NCBI RefSeq assembly: GCF_030403745.1
Contig: NZ_JAQMWP010000002.1
Span: forward strand, 496,001-560,000
Source: Streptomyces sp. S.PB5
Lineage (GTDB): Bacteria; Actinomycetota; Actinomycetes; Streptomycetales; Streptomycetaceae
Direction: 5' to 3'
Length of the DNA: 64,000 nt
A program made the translations under genes and the position numbers. This document shows positions 1 through 8,925 of the stretch, piece by piece. Within the stretch, counting starts at the first letter, position 1. The number at the start of each line of letters is the position of its first letter. The notes beneath the pieces are model-generated. The model was given only the letters and a program-made list of their open reading frames with translations, made no database searches and was not told the DNA's origin.

Positions 1-1144
1 CGAGATCCACGTCGACCTTCTCGCCCCGGTCGAGCCGGGCGACCACGTCCGGCAGCCGCTCCTCCGCGAGGCTCAGGGTCGCCTCCCGCAGGCCGTGCAG
101 CCGCCGGGACAGGGAGCGGGTGATCCGCCAGGACATGCCCACGCACAGCAGCAGACCGAGCAGGCCGCCCGCGCTCAGCGAGGCGGCGGTGAACAGCAGG
201 CTGTCCGCCTTGTCGGCGCTGCGCGTGAGCAGCCCGGAGGTCTGGTCCTGGATCAGCCGGATGTACGCGGTGGTGACCGTGTCCAGCGCGGCGGTCCACT
301 TCTTCTCCGCATCGGGCAGCGGCACCCTGCCGCCGGCGGCTTCCGACCGCGCGGCGAGCACCTGGTCCTCGATCTGCGTCAGCGTCCGCCACTCGGGGCT
401 CTGCAGAATGCGCTCGGCCTGGATCTTCGCGCTGCCGCTCAGCTGCGGGACGATCTGGTCCTCGACGAGCCACCGCTGGCTGTGGACCAGCTTCGCGAAC
501 GACGTCCACTCGGCGTCGGTCAGATGCCCGGTCGGCCAGGCGAGGGTGAGCCGGGCGTCCTCCTGGGAGACCAGTTCCGCCGCGTGCTCCAGCGCCACCA
601 GCGGACCGGCCTGCGAGGTGAGGTCGCCGTCGTCGACCTGGGAGAGCTCCTGGAAGGCGTGGATCTGTTCGTCGATGATCGAGCTGTACTGATCGAGGGC
701 CTGGGCCGCAGTGATGTCGGTCGGGTTGTCCACCTGGCCCCGGTAGTACTCCAGACTGCCCACCGAACCCAGCACCGAGTACAGCCGGTCCGAGATGCGC
801 GCCGGCGCGTTGTTGATCGCCTCGGACTGTCCGACCAGCTTCCCGACCGCCTTGTCGGTCTCCTTGCGCTGTGCGTCCAGCGCGGCCCGCGAGCCGTGCG
901 GGGAGGCCAGCCAGGCCGCCGACTGACTGCGTTCCCGCTGCAGGGCGAGGGTCGCGTCGGTGCCCAGCGCACCGGTGGACAGGCTCAGTTCGGTCTGTCC
1001 GCGCAGCCGCAGGCCCTCGGTGAACATCTGCGTCGTGGTCACACCCCACAGTGCGGTGAGGGTGACGCTGGGCACCAGGGCCAGCAGGATCAGCGAGAGA
1101 CGTATGGAGCCGAGACGGCGCCGGGCACCTGTCCGTGGAGACAT
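1..1144 (-). CDS. Sensor histidine kinase with nitrate/nitrite-sensing (NIT) domain, N-terminal part
   Basis: The gene runs off the left edge; 381 codons are visible, from the ATG at 1144. The protein opens with a basic stretch and a membrane segment (about residues 14-36: ..SLILLALVPSVTLTALWG..). A long, mostly helical extracytoplasmic region follows (about 40-310), typical of NIT domains (PF08376), then a second membrane segment (about 312-335) and the start of a HAMP linker (RITRSLSRRLHGLREATLSL). The kinase core must lie outside the window. It would be a membrane sensor phosphorylating a response regulator. The same-strand lipoprotein ending at 1257, 112 bp upstream, may be an accessory ligand-binding protein (inference). 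The family call rests on architecture, not on a search. Confidence 0.8.
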   Translation of the reverse strand, partial: MSPRTGARRRLGSIRLSLILLALVPSVTLTALWGVTTTQMFTEGLRLRGQTELSLSTGALGTDATLALQRERSQSAAWLASPHGSRAALDAQRKETDKAVGKLVGQSEAINNAPARISDRLYSVLGSVGSLEYYRGQVDNPTDITAAQALDQYSSIIDEQIHAFQELSQVDDGDLTSQAGPLVALEHAAELVSQEDARLTLAWPTGHLTDAEWTSFAKLVHSQRWLVEDQIVPQLSGSAKIQAERILQSPEWRTLTQIEDQVLAARSEAAGGRVPLPDAEKKWTAALDTVTTAYIRLIQDQTSGLLTRSADKADSLLFTAASLSAGGLLGLLLCVGMSWRITRSLSRRLHGLREATLSLAEERLPDVVARLDRGEKVDVDL

Positions 1145-1256
1145 TCGTCGTCCTAGGCGATGAGCAGGGAGTGGAACGGGGAGTGCGGAGCGGGGGATGG
1201 GGAGTTGCGGGGCGCAGCGGGGAGCGGTCGGGGGTGAGGCGATGCTATCCGTACGG

Positions 1257-2264
1257 TCAGCGGGTGCCGTTGGCCGCGAACTGTGCGACCGCGTCCACGT
1301 TCGCCTTCGTCACGAACGCCGGACCCGTGAGCACCGGGGACACCCCGCCACCGCTGACATTGCCGTTGGTGCGGTACAGCCACAGCGAGTCGACCGCCAG
1401 ATACCCCTGGAGATAGGGCTGTTGATCCACCGCGAACTGCACGGAACCGCTCCTGACCGCCTTGACCAGGTCCTTGTTGAGGTCGAAGGTCGCCACGCGC
1501 GCCCTGCTGCCCGACTCCTTCACCGACTCGACGGCGGTGAGCGCGAACTGGGCTCCGTTGGTGACCACTTCGTCGATCGTCGGATCCTGTCGCAGCTCGG
1601 CGGTGATCGTGCCGGCGACCGCGTCGCTGTCGGTGCCCTCCACATACAGGTTCTCGGTGTCGCCGCCGAAGGTCTTCCGCACCCCGGCGCAGCGGGCCTC
1701 CAGGGCCACGTTGCCGCGCTCGTGGATCACACAGAGCGCGTGCCGGGCCTTGAGTCCGTCCAGCTTGTCGCCGACGGCCTGTCCGGCCACGCTCTCGTCC
1801 TGGCCGAAGAACTCCAGCAGCCCCGCCGACTGCCAGGACCCCATCCCGGAGTTGAGCCCGACCACCGGGATACCCGCCGCCTTCGCCGCGGCCACCGGAC
1901 CTTGCATCGCCTGCGGCTTGGCGAGGGTCACCGCGATGCCGTCGACGTTCTCCCGTACGGCGTCCCGCACCAGCTCGGCCTGCCCGGCGGCGTCCGGATC
2001 GCCGGCGAAGGTCAGCTCGATCCCGTCCTTCGCGGCCGCCGCCTCGGCGCCCTTGTGCACCAGGTCCCAGAAGGTGTCCCCCTCACCGGCATGCGTGATG
2101 ACGGCGATCCTGAGCCCGGCCCCGCCCGCCTTCCCGGCGGAGGCCGCGCCGGAGTCCGACGTGCCCCCGGACGCGGAGCAGCCGGCGACGAGCAGACAAC
2201 CGGCGACGGCCAGGGCGGCAACGGCTCTGTGGGAGGCGGGAGGTGGAGGAGGGGGGGTGTTCAT
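1257..2264 (-). CDS. Sugar-type ABC/LacI-fold substrate-binding lipoprotein
   Basis: 335 aa from the ATG at 2264. An upstream in-frame extension to 2420 was rejected because it places 52 non-signal residues before a clear lipoprotein signal (AVAGCLLVAGCSAS, lipobox cysteine at about residue 29). The mature part reads as a periplasmic-binding-protein-like fold of the ribose/LacI type: IAVITHAGEGDTFWDLVHKGAEAA, GDPDAAGQAELVRDAVRENVDGIAV, VVGLNSG and GTDSDAVAGTI motifs. No permease or ATPase lies next to it. The sensor kinase gene downstream is co-directional, so a sensing role rather than transport is plausible but inferred. The ligand cannot be predicted. Confidence 0.82.
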   Translation of the reverse strand: MNTPPPPPPASHRAVAALAVAGCLLVAGCSASGGTSDSGAASAGKAGGAGLRIAVITHAGEGDTFWDLVHKGAEAAAAKDGIELTFAGDPDAAGQAELVRDAVRENVDGIAVTLAKPQAMQGPVAAAKAAGIPVVGLNSGMGSWQSAGLLEFFGQDESVAGQAVGDKLDGLKARHALCVIHERGNVALEARCAGVRKTFGGDTENLYVEGTDSDAVAGTITAELRQDPTIDEVVTNGAQFALTAVESVKESGSRARVATFDLNKDLVKAVRSGSVQFAVDQQPYLQGYLAVDSLWLYRTNGNVSGGGVSPVLTGPAFVTKANVDAVAQFAANGTR

Positions 2265-2482
2265 GACGGTGCGGCACCTCGCTGAGCGGCCGAGCTGGAG
2301 GAACAGCGAGAAGGGACCCCCGGACGGTGTTCGGCACGTCGTACGGCATCCGCCGTCCGGGTGATTCTCGCTGGTCGGAGCCAACCGTGTGTGACCACCA
2401 GTAGTCAAGTGAGCAACCACATGCGGAGAGTTGTCGCGCCCGCTTTGTGATGTTCAGGTGCGGACCTGCTGTATACGGCCGG

Positions 2483-3307
2483 CTACGGCTTGCGCCCCAC
2501 CGCCCCGTACATCGCGATGTCCTCGTCCCGGATCGTCCCGGTCCCCGCGCCGTCCGGATGCCACTTGTGCACCTGGACGATGCCGGGCTCGACGAGGTCC
2601 AGGCCTTCGAAGAACCCGGCGGCCTCGGCGTGGGTGCGCAGCCGCATCGGCATGTCACGGGCCGCGTACTCGCGGGCGACCCGGCCGACCTCGGCCGGGG
2701 CGAACTCGGCGGTGCCGATGGACATCGCGAGGTAGCTGCCGGAGGGGAGCGGTTCGAGGAGACGGCGGACGATCCCCACCGGGTCGTGCTCGTCCAGCAT
2801 GAAGTGGACGATCGCCACGACGGTCAGGGCGACCGGCTCGCCGAGGTCGAGGGTCTCGCGGAACGCCGGGGACTCCAGGACGGCCGCCGGGTCGCGCATG
2901 TCCGCCTCGACGTACGCGGTCCGTCCCTGCGGGGTGCTGTTCAGCAGTTCCTCGGAGAGCGTGAGGACCAGCGGGTCGTTGTCGACGTACACCACCCGGG
3001 CGTCAGGGGCCGCGGACTGGGCGATCTCGTGGATGTTCGGGGAGGTGGGGATGCCGGAGCCGATGTCCAGGAACTGCCGTATCCCGGCCTCCGCCGCCAG
3101 CCATCGCACCGCCCGGTTCATCCAGTCCCGGTTGGCCCGCATGTGCACCGGCAGCGCGGGCCACTCCCGGCACATGGCGTCGCCGGCCTCCTGGTCGGCG
3201 GGGTAGTAGTCCTTGCCGCCGAGGATGTAGTCGTAGATCCGGGCGGCGTGCGCGGTCTCGGTGTCGAAGTGGACGGTGCGGTCGGTGGGCTGTTCGTTGG
3301 CGGGCAA
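2483..3307 (-). CDS. SAM-dependent methyltransferase, DUF574 (Methyltransf_19) family
   Basis: 274 aa. The start chosen is the TTG at 3307, preceded by GGGAGGGG at a 5-nt spacing; longer in-frame versions would run into the LCP gene. Family features follow in order: HAARIYDYILGGKDYYPADQEAG near the N-terminus, the Rossmann SAM loop FLDIGSGIPTSPNIHEIA, VVYVDNDPLVL (acidic residue for the ribose), YVEADMRDPAAVL and a C-terminal GAVGRKP. The family is expanded in Streptomyces. Its substrates are mostly unknown and nothing here identifies one. It is transcribed in the same direction as the LCP gene, 85 bp downstream of it. Confidence 0.85.
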   Translation of the reverse strand: MPANEQPTDRTVHFDTETAHAARIYDYILGGKDYYPADQEAGDAMCREWPALPVHMRANRDWMNRAVRWLAAEAGIRQFLDIGSGIPTSPNIHEIAQSAAPDARVVYVDNDPLVLTLSEELLNSTPQGRTAYVEADMRDPAAVLESPAFRETLDLGEPVALTVVAIVHFMLDEHDPVGIVRRLLEPLPSGSYLAMSIGTAEFAPAEVGRVAREYAARDMPMRLRTHAEAAGFFEGLDLVEPGIVQVHKWHPDGAGTGTIRDEDIAMYGAVGRKP

Positions 3308-3392
3308 TGTTGCCCCTCCCGTCGAGTCGTCCGTAACGAGTTCAGGGATCAACCTCCCATCAAAAGCCGGGGAGTTGTGCGGGAAGCCGCCA

Positions 3393-4919
3393 TCATCCGT
3401 AGGTGAGATCCGAACAGGGGTCGTCGTCCGCCGACCGTGCTCCGTCCGCCACCTCGCTCGGTACCGCCGTCGGCGCGGCGGACGCCGAGGCGGTGTCGGC
3501 GTACGACTGTCCCAGTACGACACTCACCCCGGCCCGCGTGACGGACTCCAGACGGGACCCCGGGAAGGCCGCGGCCACGGTCCGGGCGTGCGCCGACTCG
3601 CCGGCCCCGTACTCGATCAGGGTCGTCGTGTGGTCCTGGGTCGCCGCCGTCGCCGTACCGGTGACGGTGAAGCCCTCCGAGGTGAGCGTGGCGGCGGCCC
3701 GCGCGGCCAGCCCCGTCACCGTGGTGCCGTTGTAGACGGCGACCTCGATGCCGCTGCCGGAGACGGGGGAGGCGGTGGGCGTCGGGGTCGTCGTCCCGCT
3801 CCCCGCCTTGCCGCTGCCCGGCTTCCTGCCGCCCGCGTTCTTCCCGTCGATCGTCCGGTCCGCCTTCAGCGAGGCGAACAACTCGTCCGCGTCCGGCTGC
3901 ACGACGGCGACGCGCGAGCCGTCGTACCGCCAAGGGACGGTCACGAACTTGGTGTTGTGCAGATCGATGTCCTTGAGCGACATCGCGAACGAGATGAGCT
4001 TGTCGGCGGAGCCGAGCCCGGGGTCCACGGTCAGTGACTTCGTCGCCGCGTCCGCCAGGGGCAGCAGCTTCGTGGGGGTCAGGTCCCTGCTCTTGACCTC
4101 CTTCAACAGGCTGGCCACGAAGGCCTGTTGGCGTTTGATGCGGCCGATGTCGGAGCCGTCGCCGATGCCGTGGCGGATGCGGACGTAGTCGAGGGCCTTC
4201 TGCCCGGAGACGGTCTGCACCCCCTTCTTGAAGAGCAGCCTGCCCGGGGTGGTGCGGTGGGGGTCGAGGTCGTTCTCGTAGACGTTCTGCGGCAGGCACA
4301 CCTTGACCCCGCCCGCCACGTCGGTCAGCCGGGCGAACCCCTTGAAGTCCACGACGACGGTGTGGTCCACCCGCAGCCCGGTCAGCTGCTCGACGGTGTT
4401 CTGGGTGCAGGCCGGATTGCCCTGGGCGGTCTCGCCGGTGGAGTACGCGGCGTTGAACATCGTGTCGGTCTGCGTCCTCGTCCAGCTGCCGTCGGGGAGC
4501 CTGCAGGGCGGGATGGTGACCAGGGAGTCGCGGGGGATGGAGACCGCGAGGGCGTGGCGGTGGTCGGCGTAGACATGGAGCAGGAAGGTGGTGTCGGAGC
4601 GGCCGATGTCGTCCTTGTCGCCGCCGCCGAGCCGGTCGTTGCCTCCGGTGCGGGCGTCGGAGCCGATGAGCAGGACGTTCTCGCCCTTGGAGGAGCCCGC
4701 ATCGGGGCGGTGGTCGGAGAGACCGCCCGCGTCGAAGGTGTTGATGTTGCCGTCCAGCTTGAGATAGAGCCAGCCGGCGCCCGCGGTCGCGAGCACCACG
4801 ACCGAGAGACAGATCAGCAGCGCGAGCCGTATGCCGCGCCCCCGGCGGCGGCCGGCCCGGCGACCGCCACCGTGTCTGTGCCGCGCGGGCGGTGGCCTCC
4901 GCGTACTGGTGATCGACAT
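3393..4919 (-). CDS. LytR-CpsA-Psr (LCP) family phosphotransferase with C-terminal LytR_C domain
   Basis: 508 aa. A basic N-terminal tail ([16 protein letters not shown]) is followed by one membrane helix (about 31-52). The LCP domain spans about 80-320, with the family hallmarks NVLLIGSDAR, RSDTTFLLHVYADHRHALAVSIPRDSLV, a conserved GG-VKVCLP and KALDYVRIRHGIGDGSDIGRIKRQQ. A Thr/Pro-rich linker leads into a LytR_C domain (IEVAVYNGTTVTGLA..). LCP enzymes transfer undecaprenyl-linked glycopolymers such as teichoic or teichuronic polymers to peptidoglycan on the outer face of the membrane. It is divergent from tatA across about 170 bp. The glycopolymer substrate is unknown. Confidence 0.92.
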   Translation of the reverse strand: MSITSTRRPPPARHRHGGGRRAGRRRGRGIRLALLICLSVVVLATAGAGWLYLKLDGNINTFDAGGLSDHRPDAGSSKGENVLLIGSDARTGGNDRLGGGDKDDIGRSDTTFLLHVYADHRHALAVSIPRDSLVTIPPCRLPDGSWTRTQTDTMFNAAYSTGETAQGNPACTQNTVEQLTGLRVDHTVVVDFKGFARLTDVAGGVKVCLPQNVYENDLDPHRTTPGRLLFKKGVQTVSGQKALDYVRIRHGIGDGSDIGRIKRQQAFVASLLKEVKSRDLTPTKLLPLADAATKSLTVDPGLGSADKLISFAMSLKDIDLHNTKFVTVPWRYDGSRVAVVQPDADELFASLKADRTIDGKNAGGRKPGSGKAGSGTTTPTPTASPVSGSGIEVAVYNGTTVTGLAARAAATLTSEGFTVTGTATAATQDHTTTLIEYGAGESAHARTVAAAFPGSRLESVTRAGVSVVLGQSYADTASASAAPTAVPSEVADGARSADDDPCSDLTYG

Positions 4920-5089
4920 CCGTGCCGCCCTCTTGCTTGCATTATCGGGGGTTTGTCTTGTTCATCCCGAGTTGTACAGTTGCGCAGCGTGGCAACCGCC
5001 ATCCGACGGCCGGCCGGGGCAAGTGTGCTCGACCGACGTAAGAGCGAGTTGAGAAGAAGCGAGTCGGGAAGAAGAAGGAGGGCGCGGCC

Positions 5090-5293
5090 GTGCTGCGTAA
5101 CGGACTGGAACCCTGGCACCTGCTGATCGTGGCGATAGTCGTCATCGTGCTGTTCGGCTCGAAGAAGCTGCCCGACACCGCGCGGGCGCTCGGCAGGTCG
5201 ATGCGGATCCTCAAGAGCGAGGCGAAGGCGATGAAGGACGACGACGCCGTCGCGGCCCCGACGACACCGGAGAGGCCCGCCACGACGCAGTGA
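5090..5293 (+). CDS. tatA: Twin-arginine translocase TatA-family subunit
   Basis: 67 aa from a GTG start with a strong AAGGAGGG ribosome site just upstream. It has the typical TatA layout: a short periplasmic stretch, one hydrophobic helix ([13 protein letters not shown]), the [23 protein letters not shown] hinge and amphipathic helix, and an acidic/disordered tail. TatA oligomerises with TatBC to export folded proteins. No tatC is adjacent, so this is a stand-alone paralogue. Tat-type substrates in the window include the EEP-family protein at 21018-22253. It converges on the P450 at 5330 with only a 36-bp gap. Confidence 0.92.
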   Translation: MLRNGLEPWHLLIVAIVVIVLFGSKKLPDTARALGRSMRILKSEAKAMKDDDAVAAPTTPERPATTQ

Positions 5294-5329
5294 GCGCCGT
5301 GGCGGGCCTCGGCCGTGCCGTGCCGGACG

Positions 5330-6604
5330 TCAGCCGAGCCGCACCGGCAGTGCCGTGTGGCCGTTCGAGATGAACGAGTCCACCGGCTCCAGCGACCCGG
5401 GCGCCACGGCGAGGGTGAGCCCGGGGAAGCGTGCGAACAGCGCCGGCAGGGCGACCCGGGCCTCCAGCCGGCCCAGCGGTGCGCCCAGGCAGTGGTGGAC
5501 GCCGTGTCCGAAGGCCAGGTGGTCCTTGTCGGTGCGGGTGACGTCGAAGACCTCGGCGTCCTCGCCGTGGTGCTCCGGATCGCGGCCCGCGGCGGCGTAC
5601 GCGGCCAGGATCGCCTCGCCCTCCCGGATCACCGCACCCTCGGGCCCGCCCAGCTCACCGAGCGACAGATCCGTGACCGCGTACCGCAGCGGCAGACTCG
5701 CCACCGGCGCGTGCACCCGCAGGGTCTCCTCGATCACGTCGTCCCAGGAGGCCCGCCCGGCACGCACCAGCGCGAGCTGCTCGGGGTCGGTCAGCAGGGC
5801 GTGGACCGCGTTGTCGAGCAGGTTGACCGTGGTCTCGTGACCGGCACTGATCATGAGCATCAGGGTGTCGAGAAGCTCCTGCTCGGAGAGGCGGGACCCG
5901 TGGGCCGCGCCGGTGGCCTCGTCTCCCGCACCGTCCCCCTCATGCGCCGCGATCAAGGCCGAGGTGAGGTCGTCTCCCGGCGACTCCCGCTTCGTCGCGA
6001 CGAGTTGACGCAGCGCCGCATAGAACCGGGCGTAGATGTCGGCGACTTGCTCCGGGTCCGCCGACGTGTGGAAGACGCCGTCCACCACGGCCCGCAGCTC
6101 GGGGCCCTGCTCCTCCGGCAGGCCGAGCAGTTCGCCGATCACCTGGATGGGCAGCGGGTAGCAGAACTCCTCGCGTAGATCGACGACTTGGCCGTCGGCG
6201 CCGGCCGCGGCGACCCGGTCGAGGAGGGCCGAGGCGATCTCCTCGACGCGGGGGCGCAGGGCGGCCGTACGACGGGCGGTGAACGCCTTCGAGACGAGGG
6301 TGCGCAGCCGTTTGTGGTCGTCGCCGTACGCCGTGAACATGTTCTGCACGGCCACCCAGCTGAACAGCGGCCACTCCGGCTTGATCTCGCCGTCGATCCA
6401 GCGGGGCCAGTGCCGTCGCGCGTCCTTCGACACCCTCGGGTCGGCGAGCAGCCGCCGCAGCAGAGTGGGGCTGGAGACCGCCCAGGCCGGTACGCCATGC
6501 GGGAGTTCGACCGGGGTGACGGGGCCACGGGCCCGGATGCGGGCGGCCTCCCCCTGGATGTCACGGCCGGTCGGGTCGATCGCGATCGGGTGGCTGAACT
6601 CCAT
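5330..6604 (-). CDS. Cytochrome P450 (bacterial class I)
   Basis: 424 aa from the ATG at 6604, with AGGGGA 5 nt upstream. Landmarks in order: I-helix MLMISAGHETTVNLL (acid-alcohol pair ET), K-helix EETLR (ExxR), and haem loop LAFGHGVHHCLGAPLGRLEA with the axial cysteine. N-terminal substrate-region motifs such as DPRVSKDARRHWPRW and MFTAYGDDHKRLRTLVSKAF fit the CYP105/107-like actinomycete soluble P450s. It would hydroxylate a small organic molecule using ferredoxin partners, none of which is adjacent. The substrate is unknown and it stands as a single-gene unit. Confidence 0.93.
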   Translation of the reverse strand: MEFSHPIAIDPTGRDIQGEAARIRARGPVTPVELPHGVPAWAVSSPTLLRRLLADPRVSKDARRHWPRWIDGEIKPEWPLFSWVAVQNMFTAYGDDHKRLRTLVSKAFTARRTAALRPRVEEIASALLDRVAAAGADGQVVDLREEFCYPLPIQVIGELLGLPEEQGPELRAVVDGVFHTSADPEQVADIYARFYAALRQLVATKRESPGDDLTSALIAAHEGDGAGDEATGAAHGSRLSEQELLDTLMLMISAGHETTVNLLDNAVHALLTDPEQLALVRAGRASWDDVIEETLRVHAPVASLPLRYAVTDLSLGELGGPEGAVIREGEAILAAYAAAGRDPEHHGEDAEVFDVTRTDKDHLAFGHGVHHCLGAPLGRLEARVALPALFARFPGLTLAVAPGSLEPVDSFISNGHTALPVRLG

Positions 6605-6770
6605 GGAAATCCCCTGCGCACTCGGCTGCTCGTCCCGGCCACGCTAGGCGGACCGGGGGTGACGGCGCGAGTGCGCGGAGTGAGCCACTAGCCGGATTCG
6701 AGCGACTCGGCCGACCTCCGCCGCGCAGGTGGCCAGCGCACCATCCGCCGACCGCCGACCTGCGGCACCC

Positions 6771-7490
6771 AAGTGAGCGGGTCGGCCTTGGGTAACCCGC
6801 GCTGCTCGGCCTGCGGCTGGGCGCACCGTCAGGGGTGGCCCGGGTGGTCCGGGTGGGCGCAGGCGCCGCCCCGCAGGCCGGTGGGTCTCCGGCGCCCAAG
6901 TGAGCGGGCCGACCTTTGGCAACCTCCCTGCCCGGTCTGCGGGTGGGCGCGATGCCAGGGGGCCAGGGCTGGCGCTGGCGCCGCCCCGCAGGCCGGTGGG
7001 TCTCCGGCGCCCAAGTGAGCGGGCCGACCTTTGCCAACCTCGCCGCCCGGCCTGCGGTGGGCGCGCCGCGAGGGGTGGCCCAGGTGGGCGCCGCGAGGGG
7101 GGCCAGGGTGGGCGTAGGCGCCGCCCCGCCGTCCGGTCGGCCTGCGGCTCTACAAGCGGGCGGGTCGGCCTTGGGTAACCCGCGCTGCTCGGCCTGCGGC
7201 TGGGCGCACCGTCAGGGGTGGCCCGGGTGGGCGCAGGCGCCGCCCCGCCGACCGGTCGCCTCCGGTACCCAAGCGAGCGGGCTGACTTCCGGCACTCAAG
7301 GCCCGTTGGTCGGCTCCGGCGCCCAAGCAAGCCGGTCGGCCTCCGACACCCAAGCCCACCTGGTCGAGCCTCGGCGCCCAAGCCCACTTGGTCGACCCCG
7401 GGACTCAAGCCCACTTGGTCGATCCCGGGACTCAAGCCCGCCCAGTCGACCCCCGGCACTCAAGCGACCTCGCCCGCCTCCGGCGCTCAA
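6771..7490. repeat. Compound tandem-repeat array downstream of the DUF6114 gene
   Basis: The interval between the P450 start and DUF6114 holds no convincing gene. A 71-bp segment at 6777-6847 recurs perfectly at 7160-7230. A 57-bp segment at 6862-6918 recurs perfectly at 6977-7033. From about 7280 to 7490 the sequence decays into 27/28-bp units, each with a C(T/C)CAAG core and a GGTCGA(C/T/G)CC block (clearest between 7380 and 7460). The smaller unit is also embedded in the larger repeats. The array overlaps the last codons of DUF6114, whose reading frame would continue through the first units if two TGA codons were absent. Open frames exist in several phases, so coding cannot be fully excluded. 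Confidence 0.85.
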
Positions 7491-7951
7491 GCCGGCTCGC
7501 CGGCCTCCGGTCCCATGGGTGTTGCCAGGGCCGCCTTCGCCGACTTCGCCGCCTTCCGGCGCTTGCGTCGGCTCACCCGTGGTTCCTGGTCCGGGAGCCA
7601 GCCGAATGCCATGCAGCTGCCGGTGACACCGAGCAGGAGGCCGATGAAGAAGCCGCCCATGTTGGAGGTGAGCCAGGTGCCCAGGGTGATCAGCACCCCG
7701 GTGATGGAGTAGAAGAGGCGCTGGGTGGGGTTGAACAGGGTCAGCAGACCCAGCACCACCATCAGGGCCGGCAGGAGATAACCGGCCAGGCCCTGCATCC
7801 CGATGTGCAGGACGACCTTCAGTGACGCCTTCTCGGTGAGCAGGATCTCCGCCCCGCCCAGGGCGAGCAACAGCCCGCCCCAGAACGGACGGTCGGCCCG
7901 CCAGTCACGGAAGGCCGACCTCACTCCCCGGCGTGGAGCGGCGTCCGACAT
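7487..7951 (-). CDS. DUF6114 family integral membrane protein
   Basis: 154 aa from the ATG at 7951, which overlaps the stop of the upstream DUF6230 gene as ATGA (translational coupling). It has four hydrophobic segments (PFWGGLLLALGGAEILL, LAGYLLPALMVVLGLLTLF, YSITGVLITLGTWLTSNMGGFFIGLLLGVTGSCMAFGW) and a basic C-terminal tail (RRKRRKAAKSAKAAL). DUF6114/DUF6230 pairs are characteristic of Streptomyces; the function is not established. The C-terminal residues GPEAGEPA lie in the first unit of the downstream repeat array, so the tail may have been lengthened or truncated by repeat turnover. Confidence 0.85.
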   Translation of the reverse strand: MSDAAPRRGVRSAFRDWRADRPFWGGLLLALGGAEILLTEKASLKVVLHIGMQGLAGYLLPALMVVLGLLTLFNPTQRLFYSITGVLITLGTWLTSNMGGFFIGLLLGVTGSCMAFGWLPDQEPRVSRRKRRKAAKSAKAALATPMGPEAGEPA

Positions 7952-8622
7952 CAGCAACCCGACTCGCTGAAGCTGAGCTTGAGACCGGGAAGCTTGAACA
8001 CCGCAGCGGTGGTCGCATAGTTGGTCTGGCGCAGATTGGCGATGTGCACGGTGTCGGCCTGCTGGCTGAAGACCCCGAGCGGGCCCTTGACCCCGGCCTT
8101 GGTGAGCGTGCTGGCGTCGTTGCCGATCTCGATGTTGGTGAAGGCCGCGTCGCCCGACAGCTCCGTGGAGTCGGTGGTCAGGTCGGTGGCGGTGACCTTC
8201 TGGGAGCCCTGGCCCGCCTTGATGAGCAGGTTGATCCCGCCGAGGTTGACGCTCTGGCACAGGCTGTCCAGCGTCGCGTTCTTGATCGCGGAGGTCACGA
8301 CCAGCACCTGGCCCCCGGTATCACCCGCGTTGGGGCTGTTCTCCGCCATGTTGTCGAGCCCGCCGAACTGCTCGAAGCCCGTGCCGTTCAGCTCCTTGGC
8401 GGTGACCGTGAACGGCATGCCGGAGATCGCGAACTGCACCCCCAGTGCGCCCTCCGCGGTCAGGACCGCGAGCGTGGCGGCGACCAGCGTGGCCGGAACG
8501 GCCATCACGGCGGCCCGGCGGGCCCGGACCCGACCCCGTCTGACGGGCTCGGTCGAGGAACCGCTTTCCGGGTTCTCGGGGGTGTTGTCGGCGGACGAAG
8601 AGACGTCCGAGGACGAGGCCAT
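7951..8622 (-). CDS. DUF6230 family secreted/membrane-associated protein
   Basis: 223 aa. The ATG at 8622 is preferred over 8640 because GGGAG lies 5 nt upstream. After a Ser-rich N-terminus and a basic cluster comes a hydrophobic segment (AAVMAVPATLVAATLAVLTAEGALG). The exported domain has repeated small-residue beta-like motifs (GGLDNMAENS, TDSTELSGDAAFTNIEIG) and ends in ...SFSESGC with a terminal cysteine. Family members are sometimes annotated as cholesterol esterase without good support. It is coupled to DUF6114 by a 1-nt overlap, suggesting a membrane complex. The true function is unknown. Confidence 0.83.
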   Translation of the reverse strand: MASSSDVSSSADNTPENPESGSSTEPVRRGRVRARRAAVMAVPATLVAATLAVLTAEGALGVQFAISGMPFTVTAKELNGTGFEQFGGLDNMAENSPNAGDTGGQVLVVTSAIKNATLDSLCQSVNLGGINLLIKAGQGSQKVTATDLTTDSTELSGDAAFTNIEIGNDASTLTKAGVKGPLGVFSQQADTVHIANLRQTNYATTAAVFKLPGLKLSFSESGC

Positions 8623-8738
8623 GTCTGCTCCCAGGTGCATAGAAAGTGCGGTCTGGCGTCAGTGGCACGTTGTCCTGGCGCGGACAGCGCATGCGGAGGC
8701 GCTCCTTCACAACTCCCGGCGGCCGCAAGGGCTTTCTC

Positions 8739-8754
8739 GCTACTCCGCAGTAGC
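8739..8754. promoter_or_regulatory. Inverted repeat GCTACT-CCGC-AGTAGC upstream of DUF6230
   Basis: A perfect 6-bp inverted repeat with a 4-bp spacer lies 117 bp upstream of the DUF6230 start. The surrounding stretch (8740-8790) is less GC-rich than its neighbours. Size and symmetry fit a TetR- or GntR-type operator. No regulator gene is adjacent, so the cognate protein is unknown. Confidence 0.35.
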
Positions 8755-8863
8755 CGATGAGGAAGTTACCCGTGGTTACATTCAAGGGTCAAGGGAGATG
8801 TGAAAAAAGGGTGTTGGTTGTGCCTCACCTGTGCGTCAAGGAATTCCAGGGGCCCGGCAAAGC

Positions 8864-8925
8864 AGTTGACTATTCGTCAACTCCCTTGTTTCGTCTTGAC
8901 GTTGACTGACCATCAGGTCTACAAC
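8864..8925 (+). promoter_or_regulatory. Operator-like dyad and sigma-70-type promoter
   Basis: AGTTGAC-TATTC-GTCAACT at 8864-8882 is a perfect 7-bp inverted repeat. It is followed by TTGACG (8896-8901), an 18-bp spacer and TACAAC (8920-8925), a plausible principal-sigma promoter reading rightwards to the secreted-protein gene at 9254. That would leave a leader of about 320 nt. Nothing else was recognised in the 8641-9238 gene-free stretch. Confidence 0.4.

Noticed and set aside
6644..7459. 271-codon minus-strand and 236-codon plus-strand frames in the repeat array
   Set aside because: Both are translations of tandem repeats in competing frames with no SD or family similarity; treated as repeat sequence, not genes.
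6771..7490. CRISPR array
   Set aside because: Units are directly adjacent and variable without unique equal-length spacers, and there are no cas genes.
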